Assembly (NCBI GenBank): GCA_964542455.1
Contig: CAZIUC010000005.1
Span: 1-64,000 of the forward strand
Source of the DNA: PFJX01 sp964542455
Lineage (GTDB): Bacteria > Pseudomonadota > Gammaproteobacteria > Burkholderiales > Thiobacillaceae
Reading direction: 5' to 3'
DNA length: 64,000 nucleotides
Shown here one piece after another: positions 9,379-17,331 of this stretch. Within the stretch, counting starts at the first letter, position 1; each line of letters opens with the position of its first letter. The position numbers were made by a program, and so were the translations under genes. The notes beneath the pieces are model-generated. The model saw only the letters and a program-made list of their open reading frames with translations, had not been told where the DNA came from and did not search any database.

Positions 9379-10569
9379 TCAGGAGCCTTGTTTTACCGGA
9401 TAACCCGCCGCTTTCCATGCCGGCAACCCGGTGCGGAACCAGTAGACCCGCTTGAAGCCTCGCTTGACCATGTAGCGCGCCGCCTTGTAGCTGAACCAGC
9501 ACTCCGCGCCATTGCACTGAAAGATCATGGCGGCATTCTTGTCCTGAGGCAGTTTGGACAGGTCGAAATGGTCGACCGCATCGTCGTAGTCGACTTCCTT
9601 GGGGCTGTTCAGTCCATAGGGCACGCTGGTCGAGCCTGGGATATAGCCGTTGAGTCGGTGCGCGGCCGGGCGCACATCGAACAGCGGTACGCCCTGGGCC
9701 ATCAGTTGCTTGACCTGGGCGGCGGTGGCGATATTGGCGCCCGGCAGCACCTCGGGAGTGAAGAAACCGCGCGTGGAGACATATTCGAAGTCAATCTTGT
9801 CGGCGGGGTCGAAGCTGCCGAATTTGACCCGGTTCAGGCGCTTTTCCAGGTTTTTATCGAGCCGGGTGAAGGCCGAGCGTATCTTGTCCTTGAGGCCATC
9901 GTCGAGTTTGCCGCTGACCACCACGCCGGCGCTCGGTACTTCGGGAAAGGTTTTCACGACGATACCGTTGTGTTCCCGCTTGATCCATTCGCGCGCTTCT
10001 TCTTCCGGCAGCACCGCGAGATCGGCCTGGCCGATTTCCATGGCGTAGAGCACCGCGCCGTACAGCGTCATGTGCATGGTCCGCCCGAAATAAGTGCTGG
10101 GCGACAAGCCCAGAGCGTTCATCTCGCCCTTGAACATGTAGCTGACCAGGGACTCACGGTGCGGTAGGGCGATGCGTTTGCCGCGCGCGGCTTCCAGCGA
10201 TTTGACGTTCGCGCTGTTGCGCGCCACCAGCGCGACCCGGGTGCTCTGCTCGGTCTTGGCGACCGGCACATAGCCATTGCGCATGGCCAGGCCGACCAGT
10301 TGCGCGGGGGCCAGCAGCAAGGAGTAGGAATTGGTGCGGATACGTTCGCCTACCCGTTCTGCATTCTGGGTCATGACCAGTTTTACCGGCTGGCCAATGC
10401 TGCTCGAGAGGTATTTGGCAAGGTCGTTGAATACGGCCTGGGTGCCGATGTGGTCACGTTCCTGGTCGTAATCCAGTGTGACGTTGAAGAGCAATTCTCC
10501 TCGCGCCTGGGCATTGATCGCTGTAGTGACCGCGACCAGGGCGATGAGAGTGGCGATTATCCAGCGCAT
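9379..10569 (-). CDS. PhnD-like periplasmic binding protein fused to a rhodanese domain
   Basis: 396 aa. A signal peptide (MRWIIATLIALVAVTTAINAQA) is followed by about 230 residues of PhnD/SsuA-type periplasmic binding fold (HIGTQAVFNDLAKYLS, LLAPAQLVGLAMRNGY, GKRIALPHRESLVSYM), the class that binds phosphonates, phosphite and related oxyanions. From about residue 285 a rhodanese-like domain follows (VPLFDVRPAAHRLNGYIPGS), with candidate active Cys352 and Cys357 in QCNGAECWFSYKAA. The arrangement suggests a periplasmic sensor or sulfur-transfer protein rather than a transporter subunit, since no permease or ATPase gene is adjacent. It lies 27 bp before pilG, so a link to pilus chemotaxis is possible but unproven. 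Confidence 0.8.
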   Translation of the reverse strand: MRWIIATLIALVAVTTAINAQARGELLFNVTLDYDQERDHIGTQAVFNDLAKYLSSSIGQPVKLVMTQNAERVGERIRTNSYSLLLAPAQLVGLAMRNGYVPVAKTEQSTRVALVARNSANVKSLEAARGKRIALPHRESLVSYMFKGEMNALGLSPSTYFGRTMHMTLYGAVLYAMEIGQADLAVLPEEEAREWIKREHNGIVVKTFPEVPSAGVVVSGKLDDGLKDKIRSAFTRLDKNLEKRLNRVKFGSFDPADKIDFEYVSTRGFFTPEVLPGANIATAAQVKQLMAQGVPLFDVRPAAHRLNGYIPGSTSVPYGLNSPKEVDYDDAVDHFDLSKLPQDKNAAMIFQCNGAECWFSYKAARYMVKRGFKRVYWFRTGLPAWKAAGYPVKQGS

Positions 10570-10659
10570 AGGTGTGCTCCTTTGTTACTGCTCCCTTCGA
10601 AAATCCTCCCTGGAGCGGCAGGCTGCAGCGCAGTGGCGGCCATTCTGTACGGATAGCCA

Positions 10660-10830
10660 TCAAATTGCCACCATCTCGAAGTCTTCCTTGCGGGCGCCAC
10701 ATTCCGGGCAGACCCAGTTGGGCGGCACGTCCTCCCAGCGAGTGCCGGGGGGGATGCCTTCGTCCGGGCTACCCGTCGCCTCGTCATAGAGATAACCGCA
10801 CAGCAGGCACATCCAGGTTCTATATTCCAT
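10660..10830 (-). CDS. Rubredoxin
   Basis: 56-aa rubredoxin, a small one-electron carrier with one iron bound by four Cys. The two Cys pairs are CLLCGYLYDE and WVCPECGARK, with the typical EGIPPGTRWEDVP between them. The ATG at 10830 (MEYRTW) gives the normal family length; the frame stays open upstream to 10896 but the added residues are not rubredoxin-like. It is divergent from thiD and 90 bp ahead of the PhnD-rhodanese gene. Confidence 0.92.
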   Translation of the reverse strand: MEYRTWMCLLCGYLYDEATGSPDEGIPPGTRWEDVPPNWVCPECGARKEDFEMVAI

Positions 10831-10898
10831 CGGCAAAAGCGGCTTAGTACTTATGTAATAAGATCGCATTCTGCCCCGCCAATTCGATAACGCCAAGC

Positions 10899-11756
10899 AT
10901 GTCCACCTCAGTTCCCAAGCCCCCCCCGCCCATCGTGCTGGTTTTCGCCGGCACGGACCCGACCGGCGGTGCCGGCCTTCAAGCCGATATCCTCACCCTG
11001 GCCAGCCTGGGTTGCCATCCGCTCTCCGTGGTTACCGCCGTCACGGTGCAGGACACGGTGGGAGTGGATGACTTCCTGCCGATGGAGGCCGAGTGGATTG
11101 CCGATCAGGCGCGCAGTGTGCTGGAGGACATGCCGGTGGCGGCGATCAAGATCGGCATGATCGGCAGCGTCGAAGCCGTGGCCGCCATCGCCGAAGTGGT
11201 TTCCGACTACCCCGACATTCCCCTGGTGCTCGATCCGGTGCTCAGTTCCGGGCGTGGCGATCCCCTCGCCAATGAGGAGTTGATGGCCGCCCTGATCGAT
11301 TTGTTGTTGCCGCAGACCACGGTGCTCACCCCCAACAGCATCGAGGCGCGGCGTCTGGCGGAGGGTGTGGGCGATGACGACGAGGATGAAATGGCGACGG
11401 ATTCCGAAGATGCCCCCGACTTGGCCGAGTGCGCGCGCGAGCTGATCGACCTGGGCTGTGAATGCGTGCTGATTACCGGTGCCCACGAGCAGGGCCCGCA
11501 GGTTGTAAACACCCTATACAACACCCGCGGCGTGGTGCATCGCCAGGTCTGGGAACGATTGCCCGGCTCCTATCATGGTTCAGGCTGCACGCTGGCTTCA
11601 GCGGTGGCCGGTTTTCTCGCGCTTGGCCAGGATGTGGCGGAGGCGGCCAAGGAAGCTCAGGCCTACACCTGGCAGACTTTGAAACACGCTTATCGGCCCG
11701 GTATGGGCCAGTTCATTCCGGATCGCATGTATTGGGTGCACGGTGACGATGAGTAG
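10899..11756 (+). CDS. thiD: Hydroxymethylpyrimidine/phosphomethylpyrimidine kinase ThiD
   Basis: 285-aa kinase that phosphorylates HMP and HMP-P to supply the pyrimidine half of thiamine. Motifs: VFAGTDPTGGAGLQADI (substrate site), SVVTAVTVQDT, and GSGCTLASAVAGFLA (anion hole). An acidic insertion (GDDDEDEMATDSEDAPD) near residue 165 is unusual. It is followed by thiE with an 8-bp overlap, so the two are translationally coupled. The first codons hold a C8 tract (10920-10927) encoding prolines. Confidence 0.92.
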   Translation: MSTSVPKPPPPIVLVFAGTDPTGGAGLQADILTLASLGCHPLSVVTAVTVQDTVGVDDFLPMEAEWIADQARSVLEDMPVAAIKIGMIGSVEAVAAIAEVVSDYPDIPLVLDPVLSSGRGDPLANEELMAALIDLLLPQTTVLTPNSIEARRLAEGVGDDDEDEMATDSEDAPDLAECARELIDLGCECVLITGAHEQGPQVVNTLYNTRGVVHRQVWERLPGSYHGSGCTLASAVAGFLALGQDVAEAAKEAQAYTWQTLKHAYRPGMGQFIPDRMYWVHGDDE

Positions 11757-12405
11757 AAGCGCCGCTTGCGGCGCGAATGCACACGCCAGCCTGCATGGCC
11801 TCTACGCCATCACCCCCGACTGGGCCGACACCCGCCGCCTACTCGTCGCCACCGAAGCCATCCTGGCGGGCGGTTGCCGGATACTGCAATACCGCAACAA
11901 GGCGGCCAGCGACTGCCACCGGCAGGAACAAGCGGTCGCCCTGCGCGGCCTGACGCGACGTTTCGGTACCCTGCTCATCATCAACGACGACGTCGATCTG
12001 GCCCTGTTCGTCGAGGCTGACGGCGTCCATCTGGGTGAGGATGACGGAGAACTTGCCGCCGCCCGCGCGCGTCTGGGCAGTCTCTCCATCCTCGGCGCTT
12101 CCTGCTACCAGAGTCTGGAGCTGGCGCGCGGCGCGGCGCGGGCCGGCGCCGATTACATCGCCTTCGGCAGTTTTTTTGCCTCCACCACCAAGCCGTTGGC
12201 GCGACGCGCCGATACCACGCTTCTGGAAACCGCACGCGGGGAAACTGGCCTGCCGCTATGTGCCATTGGCGGTATCACCCTGGATAATGCGGTCCTGCTG
12301 GCGGGCGCGGATATGTTGGCGGTAATTACCGCGCTATACGATGCCGCCGATCCCGGCCTCGCAACTGAACAATTCATCAAGCACTTCGAGGAAAAGACCC
12401 CATGA
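11749..12405 (+). CDS. thiE: Thiamine-phosphate synthase ThiE
   Basis: 218-aa TIM-barrel enzyme that joins HMP-PP and thiazole phosphate into thiamine monophosphate. Motifs: LYAITPDW at the N-terminus, LQYRNKAA (phosphate/pyrimidine binding), LIINDDVDLA, GVHLGEDD, FGSFFASTTK and AIGGITLDN. The ATG at 11749 lies inside the end of thiD; a GTG at 11743 is an alternative. It ends in an ATGA overlap with hemL, so thiD-thiE-hemL form one transcript linking two cofactor pathways, a common arrangement in betaproteobacteria. Confidence 0.92.
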   Translation: MSRSAACGANAHASLHGLYAITPDWADTRRLLVATEAILAGGCRILQYRNKAASDCHRQEQAVALRGLTRRFGTLLIINDDVDLALFVEADGVHLGEDDGELAAARARLGSLSILGASCYQSLELARGAARAGADYIAFGSFFASTTKPLARRADTTLLETARGETGLPLCAIGGITLDNAVLLAGADMLAVITALYDAADPGLATEQFIKHFEEKTP

Positions 12406-13688
12406 GTTCCCGCAACGACCAACTGTTCGAACAATCCCAGAAAGTCATACCCGGCGGCGTCAATTCGCCGGTTCGCGCCTTCCGTTCCGTCGGCGGCACG
12501 CCGCGTTTCTTCAGCAAAGGCGCCGGTAGCAGGGTGTGGGATGCGGATGGCAAGAGCTATCTGGACTATGTCGGCTCCTGGGGGCCGCTGATCCTCGGCC
12601 ATGCCGACCCGGACGTGGTGCGCGCGGTGCAGGAAACCGCCGCCCTCGGCCTCTCCTTCGGGGCGCCGACGGAAATGGAATTGCGCATGGCCGAACAACT
12701 GGTCGCCATGCTGCCCAGCCTGGAAAAACTGCGCCTGGTCAGTTCCGGCACCGAAGCCACCATGAGCGCCATTCGCCTGGCGCGCGGCTACACTGGCCGC
12801 TCCACCCTGATCAAGTTCGAGGGCTGCTACCACGGCCACGCCGATAGTCTCCTGGTGAAGGCAGGCTCCGGTCTGCTCACCTTTGGTCAGCCGAGTTCCG
12901 CCGGCGTCCCGGCCGACTGCTCCGGCCACACCCTGGTGCTGGATTACAACGATATCGACCAGGTCAACCAGTTATTTGCCGAAAAGGGCGACGAAGTCGC
13001 CTGCGTCATCGTCGAAGCGGTGGCCGGCAACATGAACCTGGTCAAGCCGAAGGCCGGCTTCCTCGAAGCCCTGCGCGAAAACTGCACCAAGCATGGCGCC
13101 GTACTGATCTTCGACGAAGTAATGACCGGCTTTCGTGTCGGCGCCGGCTGTGTGCAAGGCTTGTATGGCATCACCCCCGACCTCACCACCCTCGGCAAGG
13201 TGATCGGCGGCGGTCTGCCGGTCGGCGCATTTGGTGGACGCGCCGAGATCATGGACAAGCTGGCGCCGCTGGGGCCCGTGTATCAGGCCGGCACCTTGTC
13301 CGGCAACCCGGTGGCCGTCGCCGCCGGCCTGAAGACCCTGGAGAAAATCTCCGCCCCCGGCTTCTTCGAGGCGTTGACCACCCAAACCCGTCGCCTTGTC
13401 GACGGCATCAATACCGCCGCGCGTGACGCCGGCGTGATCGCCTGCGCCGATTCGGTCGGCGGCATGTTCGGCATCTACTTCCGCGCCACCCCGCCCACCT
13501 CCTATGCGGAGGTCATGGACAGCGACAAGGAGGGCTTCAATCGCTTCTTCCACCTGATGTTGCTGGAAGGCGTCTACCTCGCGCCCTCCGCCTTCGAGGC
13601 CGGTTTCGTCTCGGCGGCGCACAGCGACGCGGACATCGACACCACCGTAGCCGCCGCCGCCCGCTGCTTTGAGAAAATAAGTGCGTAG
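12402..13688 (+). CDS. hemL: Glutamate-1-semialdehyde 2,1-aminomutase HemL
   Basis: 428-aa PLP enzyme of the C5 pathway that makes 5-aminolevulinate for heme, in demand here given the many c-type cytochromes. Family motifs: PGGVNSPVRAF near the N-terminus, VSSGTEATMSAIRLARG (PLP phosphate), GCYHGHADSLLV, FDEVMTGFRV and the PLP Lys266 in TLGKVIGGGLPVGAFGG. Its length is standard. It overlaps thiE by 4 bp. The stop codon is the first part of a long inverted repeat that probably serves as transcription end. Confidence 0.96.
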   Translation: MSSRNDQLFEQSQKVIPGGVNSPVRAFRSVGGTPRFFSKGAGSRVWDADGKSYLDYVGSWGPLILGHADPDVVRAVQETAALGLSFGAPTEMELRMAEQLVAMLPSLEKLRLVSSGTEATMSAIRLARGYTGRSTLIKFEGCYHGHADSLLVKAGSGLLTFGQPSSAGVPADCSGHTLVLDYNDIDQVNQLFAEKGDEVACVIVEAVAGNMNLVKPKAGFLEALRENCTKHGAVLIFDEVMTGFRVGAGCVQGLYGITPDLTTLGKVIGGGLPVGAFGGRAEIMDKLAPLGPVYQAGTLSGNPVAVAAGLKTLEKISAPGFFEALTTQTRRLVDGINTAARDAGVIACADSVGGMFGIYFRATPPTSYAEVMDSDKEGFNRFFHLMLLEGVYLAPSAFEAGFVSAAHSDADIDTTVAAAARCFEKISA

Positions 13689-13755
13689 GATGTGGTGAGC
13701 GTAGCGAAGCACAGCGCCCGCGCATGATGCGGTTCGTCCCTCACCACATCCTACG
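13684..13755. repeat. Palindromic repeat / hairpin after hemL
   Basis: Sixteen-base arms (13684-13699 and 13740-13755, CGTAGGATGTGGTGAG and its complement) enclose a 40-base loop. The left arm includes the hemL stop codon. A related sequence (TAGGGTGTGGTGAGCG, GCGAACCACACC) occurs at 32268-32298, so this is a dispersed element. There is no U-run, so terminator activity is only possible. Confidence 0.75.
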
Positions 13756-13773
13756 GCTGGCTGTAGTTCAACC

Positions 13774-14877
13774 ATGATCGAAGACCTTTCCCCCGAAGAC
13801 AGCTTCCGCCTGCAAGTCCTGCTCGCCCAGGACCTGAGGGCGGTGCGGATCGATGAATCCGAAGCCAGCCCGGTGCTGCATGCCCTCACAGATAAGGGTG
13901 AAGCCAGCATCCCGCTCAGCCCCAATTGTCGCCTGGACAAGTACCTGCGGCTGATTCGCGAACTCCTGTCCGGGCATGCCCTCGGCTCGCCGGGCGGCTA
14001 CCCGGTCTACCTCTCGCGCTGGACCCGGCATGGTCAGATGGAAGGACTCAATCTTGGGCGACTTTTACTTACCGGCGAACCCGAGGCGGTGGTTGCCGTG
14101 GTGCATTCCCCCGCGCTCACCGACGAACTGGCGCGTGACGCCTGGTGGGCCATGCCATCCATCGAAAATGCGCGACTGATGCTGAGTCGGGAAAAGGTGG
14201 CACAGGGATCGATGGGGCCGGTTCTGGCGGATTTCCTGGTTGAACACCTGCCATTCCTCCAGGACGAACACCTGGACATCATGGATACCGTCCTCGTGCT
14301 GCTCCATTCCGGAGTGCTGACCGAGGCCACCCGCGAAGCCGTCTGGCGGCGCGGCAAGCGCAGCAACACGCATTATGTGGCGTTCCTGGAGCTGGCTGGA
14401 TGGGATTACCGAAGGGTAGGGGCTTCATCAGTGCCGCAAGCGCTGCCGCTACCCTTGCCCGCGCGTGTCGATCGGAACTTGCGACTGGCAGATCTGGCGC
14501 CCCTGCTGGCGACTGGTGATCTGGCCGCACACGCCTTGGCGCGCGCTCTGGACGCTCAGGGTCAGACTTTCCTCGCCGCCGTCGCCGAAATTCTGGAGCG
14601 GCCGGAAACTCAGGAAGTGGTCAATCGCACGCTCAATGCCCTTGGCCGCTATTTCGCCTTTGGCAGCCCGCGGGTACAAAGCGAGTCCCGCATGAATGTC
14701 TGCCAGGCGCTGGAGCCGCAACTGGAAGCCGCCGCGCGCCTGGCCCGGGTAAGCGAGGAACAGGTGTCGCCAATCTTTGCCCGCAGCACCGCCATCGGCT
14801 CGCTCATGCGGCGCAAGATCGAGCCGGTGGTAAGTGGGGTGCTGGCGGATATCCGTCTATTGCGCGGCGAAATGTAG
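13774..14877 (+). CDS. DsrS-like protein (sulfur oxidation associated, function unknown)
   Basis: 367-aa soluble protein without signal peptide or membrane segment. The N-terminal part (LRAVRIDESEASPVLHAL, GHALGSPGGYPVYLSRWTR) and the middle (EPEAVVAVVHSPALTDELA, WWAMPSIENARLML) match my memory of DsrS, encoded at the edge of dsr sulfur-oxidation clusters in phototrophic and chemotrophic sulfur oxidisers. The biochemical role of DsrS is unsettled. No other dsr gene is in the window, so it is either detached from the cluster or a related protein. A gap of 85 bp with a hairpin separates it from hemL, so it may have its own promoter. Family call from recall only. Confidence 0.5.
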   Translation: MIEDLSPEDSFRLQVLLAQDLRAVRIDESEASPVLHALTDKGEASIPLSPNCRLDKYLRLIRELLSGHALGSPGGYPVYLSRWTRHGQMEGLNLGRLLLTGEPEAVVAVVHSPALTDELARDAWWAMPSIENARLMLSREKVAQGSMGPVLADFLVEHLPFLQDEHLDIMDTVLVLLHSGVLTEATREAVWRRGKRSNTHYVAFLELAGWDYRRVGASSVPQALPLPLPARVDRNLRLADLAPLLATGDLAAHALARALDAQGQTFLAAVAEILERPETQEVVNRTLNALGRYFAFGSPRVQSESRMNVCQALEPQLEAAARLARVSEEQVSPIFARSTAIGSLMRRKIEPVVSGVLADIRLLRGEM

Positions 14878-14940
14878 CGCCGGCATCCTTGCCGGCTTCG
14901 TTCTTCTAACTAAAGAACGCCGGCAGGGATGCCGGCGCTA
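14875..14940. repeat. REP-like palindrome between convergent dsrS-like gene and folE2
   Basis: Long inverted repeat with 28-base arms (14875-14902 and 14913-14940) carrying the core GCCGGCAGGGATGCCGGCGC. It begins at the stop codon of the upstream gene and ends 5 bp before the stop of folE2. The same core occurs as a single arm at 55217-55241 just ahead of the LOG gene. It probably acts as a bidirectional barrier or terminator. Confidence 0.8.
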
Positions 14941-14944
14941 CAGA

Positions 14945-15790
14945 TCAGGCTTTCGCCGCCTTGTCTCGCTCGATCAACGCATACGCGCTGTGGTTGTGGA
15001 TGGACTCGAAGTTCTCCGCTTCCACCACATAGGCGTCAATGCGCTTGTCCTTGTTCAGGGCGGCGGCGACGTCGCGGACCAGGTCTTCCACGAATTTCGG
15101 GTTCTCGTAGGCTTTTTCCGTGACGTATTTCTCGTCCGGGCGTTTCAACAGGCCGTAAAGCTGGCTGGAGGCGTTTTCCTCCGCGAGGTTGATCACGTCT
15201 TCGATCCACACGAAGCTATTGGTGCGCACGGTGATGGTGACGTGGGAGCGCTGGTTGTGCGCCCCATACTGGGAAATCTTCTTGGAGCAAGGGCACAGGC
15301 TGGTGCAGGGCACCAATACCTTCATGGTTTGCAGATATTCGCCGTCCTTGATCTCGCCGATGAAGGTCACATCGTAGTCCATCAGGCTTTCCACCCCGGA
15401 CACAGGCGCCTTCTTGTTGACGAAGTAGGGGAAGTTCATCTCGACATGACCCGACTCCGCCTCCAGTTTCACCACCATCTGGCGCAGCGTGTGCTCGAAC
15501 GATTCCACCGAAAACTCGCGCTCGTTGCCGTTGAGGATTTCAATGAAGCGGGACATGTGCGTCCCTTTGAAGTGGTGCGGCAGATATACATACATACCGA
15601 AAGTGGCGATGGTGTGCTGCGCGCCGCCGGTCTTGTCCAGCACCTTGACCGGGTGGCGGATGGCCTTGATGCCGACCTTGTCGATAGCGATCTTGCGCGA
15701 GTCCGGATAGTTCTGGACATCGGCAATGGGTTGCGTGTTTTCGGTGGGGCAGGGGGCGGCGGTCTCACAGACCGAATCGCAGGTGCTCAT
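14945..15790 (-). CDS. folE2: GTP cyclohydrolase FolE2 (type IB)
   Basis: 281-aa metal-promiscuous GTP cyclohydrolase I that makes dihydroneopterin triphosphate for folate. Motifs include DKVGIKAIRHPV, FGMYVYLPHHFKGTHMSRF, VPCTSLCPCSKKIS (metal-binding Cys region) and AYGAHNQRSH-type QYGAHNQRSHV. Standard length for FolE2. In other bacteria FolE2 replaces the zinc-dependent FolE under zinc limitation and is often Zur-controlled. A perfect palindrome lies 48-70 bp upstream of the start. Transcribed away from the monoheme cytochrome gene at 16085. Confidence 0.95.
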   Translation of the reverse strand: MSTCDSVCETAAPCPTENTQPIADVQNYPDSRKIAIDKVGIKAIRHPVKVLDKTGGAQHTIATFGMYVYLPHHFKGTHMSRFIEILNGNEREFSVESFEHTLRQMVVKLEAESGHVEMNFPYFVNKKAPVSGVESLMDYDVTFIGEIKDGEYLQTMKVLVPCTSLCPCSKKISQYGAHNQRSHVTITVRTNSFVWIEDVINLAEENASSQLYGLLKRPDEKYVTEKAYENPKFVEDLVRDVAAALNKDKRIDAYVVEAENFESIHNHSAYALIERDKAAKA

Positions 15791-15837
15791 GGCGGTATTC
15801 CTGTATGCGGGATGGGCGGAGTATAAGCGATGGCTAA

Positions 15838-15860
15838 TTGTTGAGTAAATGACTCAACAA
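15838..15860. promoter_or_regulatory. Palindromic operator candidate upstream of folE2
   Basis: Perfect inverted repeat TTGTTGAGT-AAATG-ACTCAACAA in the intergenic region between divergent folE2 and the monoheme cytochrome gene, 48 bp from the folE2 start codon. AT-rich against a GC-rich background, so unlikely by chance. It does not match the Zur box I know, so the binding protein is unknown. Confidence 0.55.
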
Positions 15861-16084
15861 ATAACTATGATTGGAGTGTGAGCCTACTTGGATGAGGGGA
15901 TGGTGTGCCGCACTGCTCGTTCAATCCCTGCGATTTTTTCACTTCCCGGCAATCTTGAAGTCCCGCGCCGGGAAGTCACGGATAGGGTTTGAGTAGAGAG
16001 ATAGCCCGAAGTGCCATGTAGGTGAACAACCGGAATCGCCTTGGAAGACGCGGGCGAATTGTGTAATCGAGGAAGGAGATGGAG

Positions 16085-16402
16085 ATGGCGAACAAGTACT
16101 GCATGATGCTGGCGCTGGCTGTTGGTTTGGGGAGCGGTATCGCCCAGGCCGCCGAAGTTGGAGAAACGTTGGCCAAGGAGAACAGCTGTTTGGCGTGCCA
16201 TAACGTGGACAGAAGAGTGGTAGGACCGGCATACAAGGATGTGGCGAAGAAATACAAGGGTGACTCAGGCGCCGCCGCGCGCTTGGCAAATAAGGTTCGC
16301 AACGGCGGCAAGGGTGTGTGGGGCCAAGTCCCCATGCCGCCACAAGCCAAAGTGAGCGATGCGGACCTGAAAACGATCATCGCCTGGGTGTTGACCCGGT
16401 AA
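16085..16402 (+). CDS. Monoheme class I cytochrome c (c551/c552-like)
   Basis: 105-aa periplasmic electron carrier. Signal peptide to about residue 23 (LALAVGLGSGIAQAA), heme motif CLACH at 35-39, VGPAYKDVAKKY after it and the axial Met in QVPMPPQ; the C-terminal helix is DLKTIIAWVLTR. All parts of a small c551-type fold are present. The start at 16085 is preferred because AAGGAG lies six bases ahead; the ATG at 16079 overlaps that site. It converges on the cytochrome operon that follows, with a 23-bp gap. Confidence 0.93.
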   Translation: MANKYCMMLALAVGLGSGIAQAAEVGETLAKENSCLACHNVDRRVVGPAYKDVAKKYKGDSGAAARLANKVRNGGKGVWGQVPMPPQAKVSDADLKTIIAWVLTR

Positions 16403-16425
16403 CTCCCATGACGAATTGAGTCCGT

Positions 16426-17331
16426 TCAATACCCGCTATCGTCCTTCGGCTTCTTCGTTTTCTTGGCCTTATGCACCGGGTTGGCCACGGCGGGCACTTC
16501 GGCGACGTAGGCGGCGATGGCTTCCAGGTCACCGGGGGGCAGGTATTTCAGGCCGTTGTCGATGATCTCGGCCATCAGGCTGCCGGCGCAATCACCGTCC
16601 GCGCGGATGCCGGATGACAGGTATTGCACCAGTTCCGGGCGTTTCCATTTGCCGATGCCGAACTGCGGGTCCGGGGTGATGTTGGGGACCACGCTACCTT
16701 CCGGTCCCGTCATGGTGCCGGCTAGCAGATAACCCTTGCGATAGCCGCCCAACAGGTTGCGTGGGGTGTGGCATTCGCCGCAATGGGCGGCACCCTGGAC
16801 CAAATAGGCGCCACGATTCCATTGCGGTGATTTCGCCGCCACCGGTTGATAGGCGCCGGCATCGAAGTACAGCCATTTCCAGAACGTCAGCAGCGGCCGC
16901 CAGCGCAGATACCAGGGCAGTTCGTGCGGCTCGTCCGGCTGGCGCGCCGCCGGGACCGCGCGCAGATAGCCCCAGAGCGCCTTCATGTCGGTGTCGGAGA
17001 GGCGGGTGTAGGAGGTATAGGGAAAACTCGGGTAGTAGTTGGCGCCATCGGGGCGCTTGCCTTCACGCAAGGCGCGAATGAAGTCTTTCTCGCTCCAGCG
17101 GCCTATGCCGGTGTCCCGGTCCGGCGTGATGTTGGGCGTGTAGAACACGCCCAGCGGCGTGACCAGCTTGCGGCCGCCGGCCAGGCGGGCGCCGTCGTGC
17201 TCGCGGTCGGTATGGCAGTTCTCGCAGCCGGAAAGCTTGTAGAGATATTCGCCCCGGCTCATCGGCGCCTCCGCCCAGGCGCCGCCGCTGAGGCTGGCGG
17301 CCAGAATCGCCACCGCGAGGCGGGCGTTCAC
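16426..17331 (-). CDS. Diheme cytochrome c
   Basis: 301-aa exported diheme cytochrome. Signal peptide, then heme 1 CENCH at 36-40 and heme 2 CGECH at 184-188, each in its own cytochrome domain with a repeated pattern (TPNITPDRDTGIGRWSEKDF; PNITPDPQFGIGKWKRPEL). This layout matches the cytochrome subunits of membrane dehydrogenases and related diheme carriers. The tail is Lys-rich (KAKKTKKPKDD). It is the last gene of the four-gene operon, overlapping cytochrome c' by 4 bp. It may pass electrons between the other carriers and a terminal acceptor. Confidence 0.88.
   Translation of the reverse strand: MNARLAVAILAASLSGGAWAEAPMSRGEYLYKLSGCENCHTDREHDGARLAGGRKLVTPLGVFYTPNITPDRDTGIGRWSEKDFIRALREGKRPDGANYYPSFPYTSYTRLSDTDMKALWGYLRAVPAARQPDEPHELPWYLRWRPLLTFWKWLYFDAGAYQPVAAKSPQWNRGAYLVQGAAHCGECHTPRNLLGGYRKGYLLAGTMTGPEGSVVPNITPDPQFGIGKWKRPELVQYLSSGIRADGDCAGSLMAEIIDNGLKYLPPGDLEAIAAYVAEVPAVANPVHKAKKTKKPKDDSGY

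Noticed and set aside
15838..15860. Assigning the folE2 palindrome firmly as a Zur box
   Set aside because: FolE2 is often Zur-controlled, but the sequence lacks the GTTATA-type core of the Zur boxes I know; kept only as an unassigned operator.
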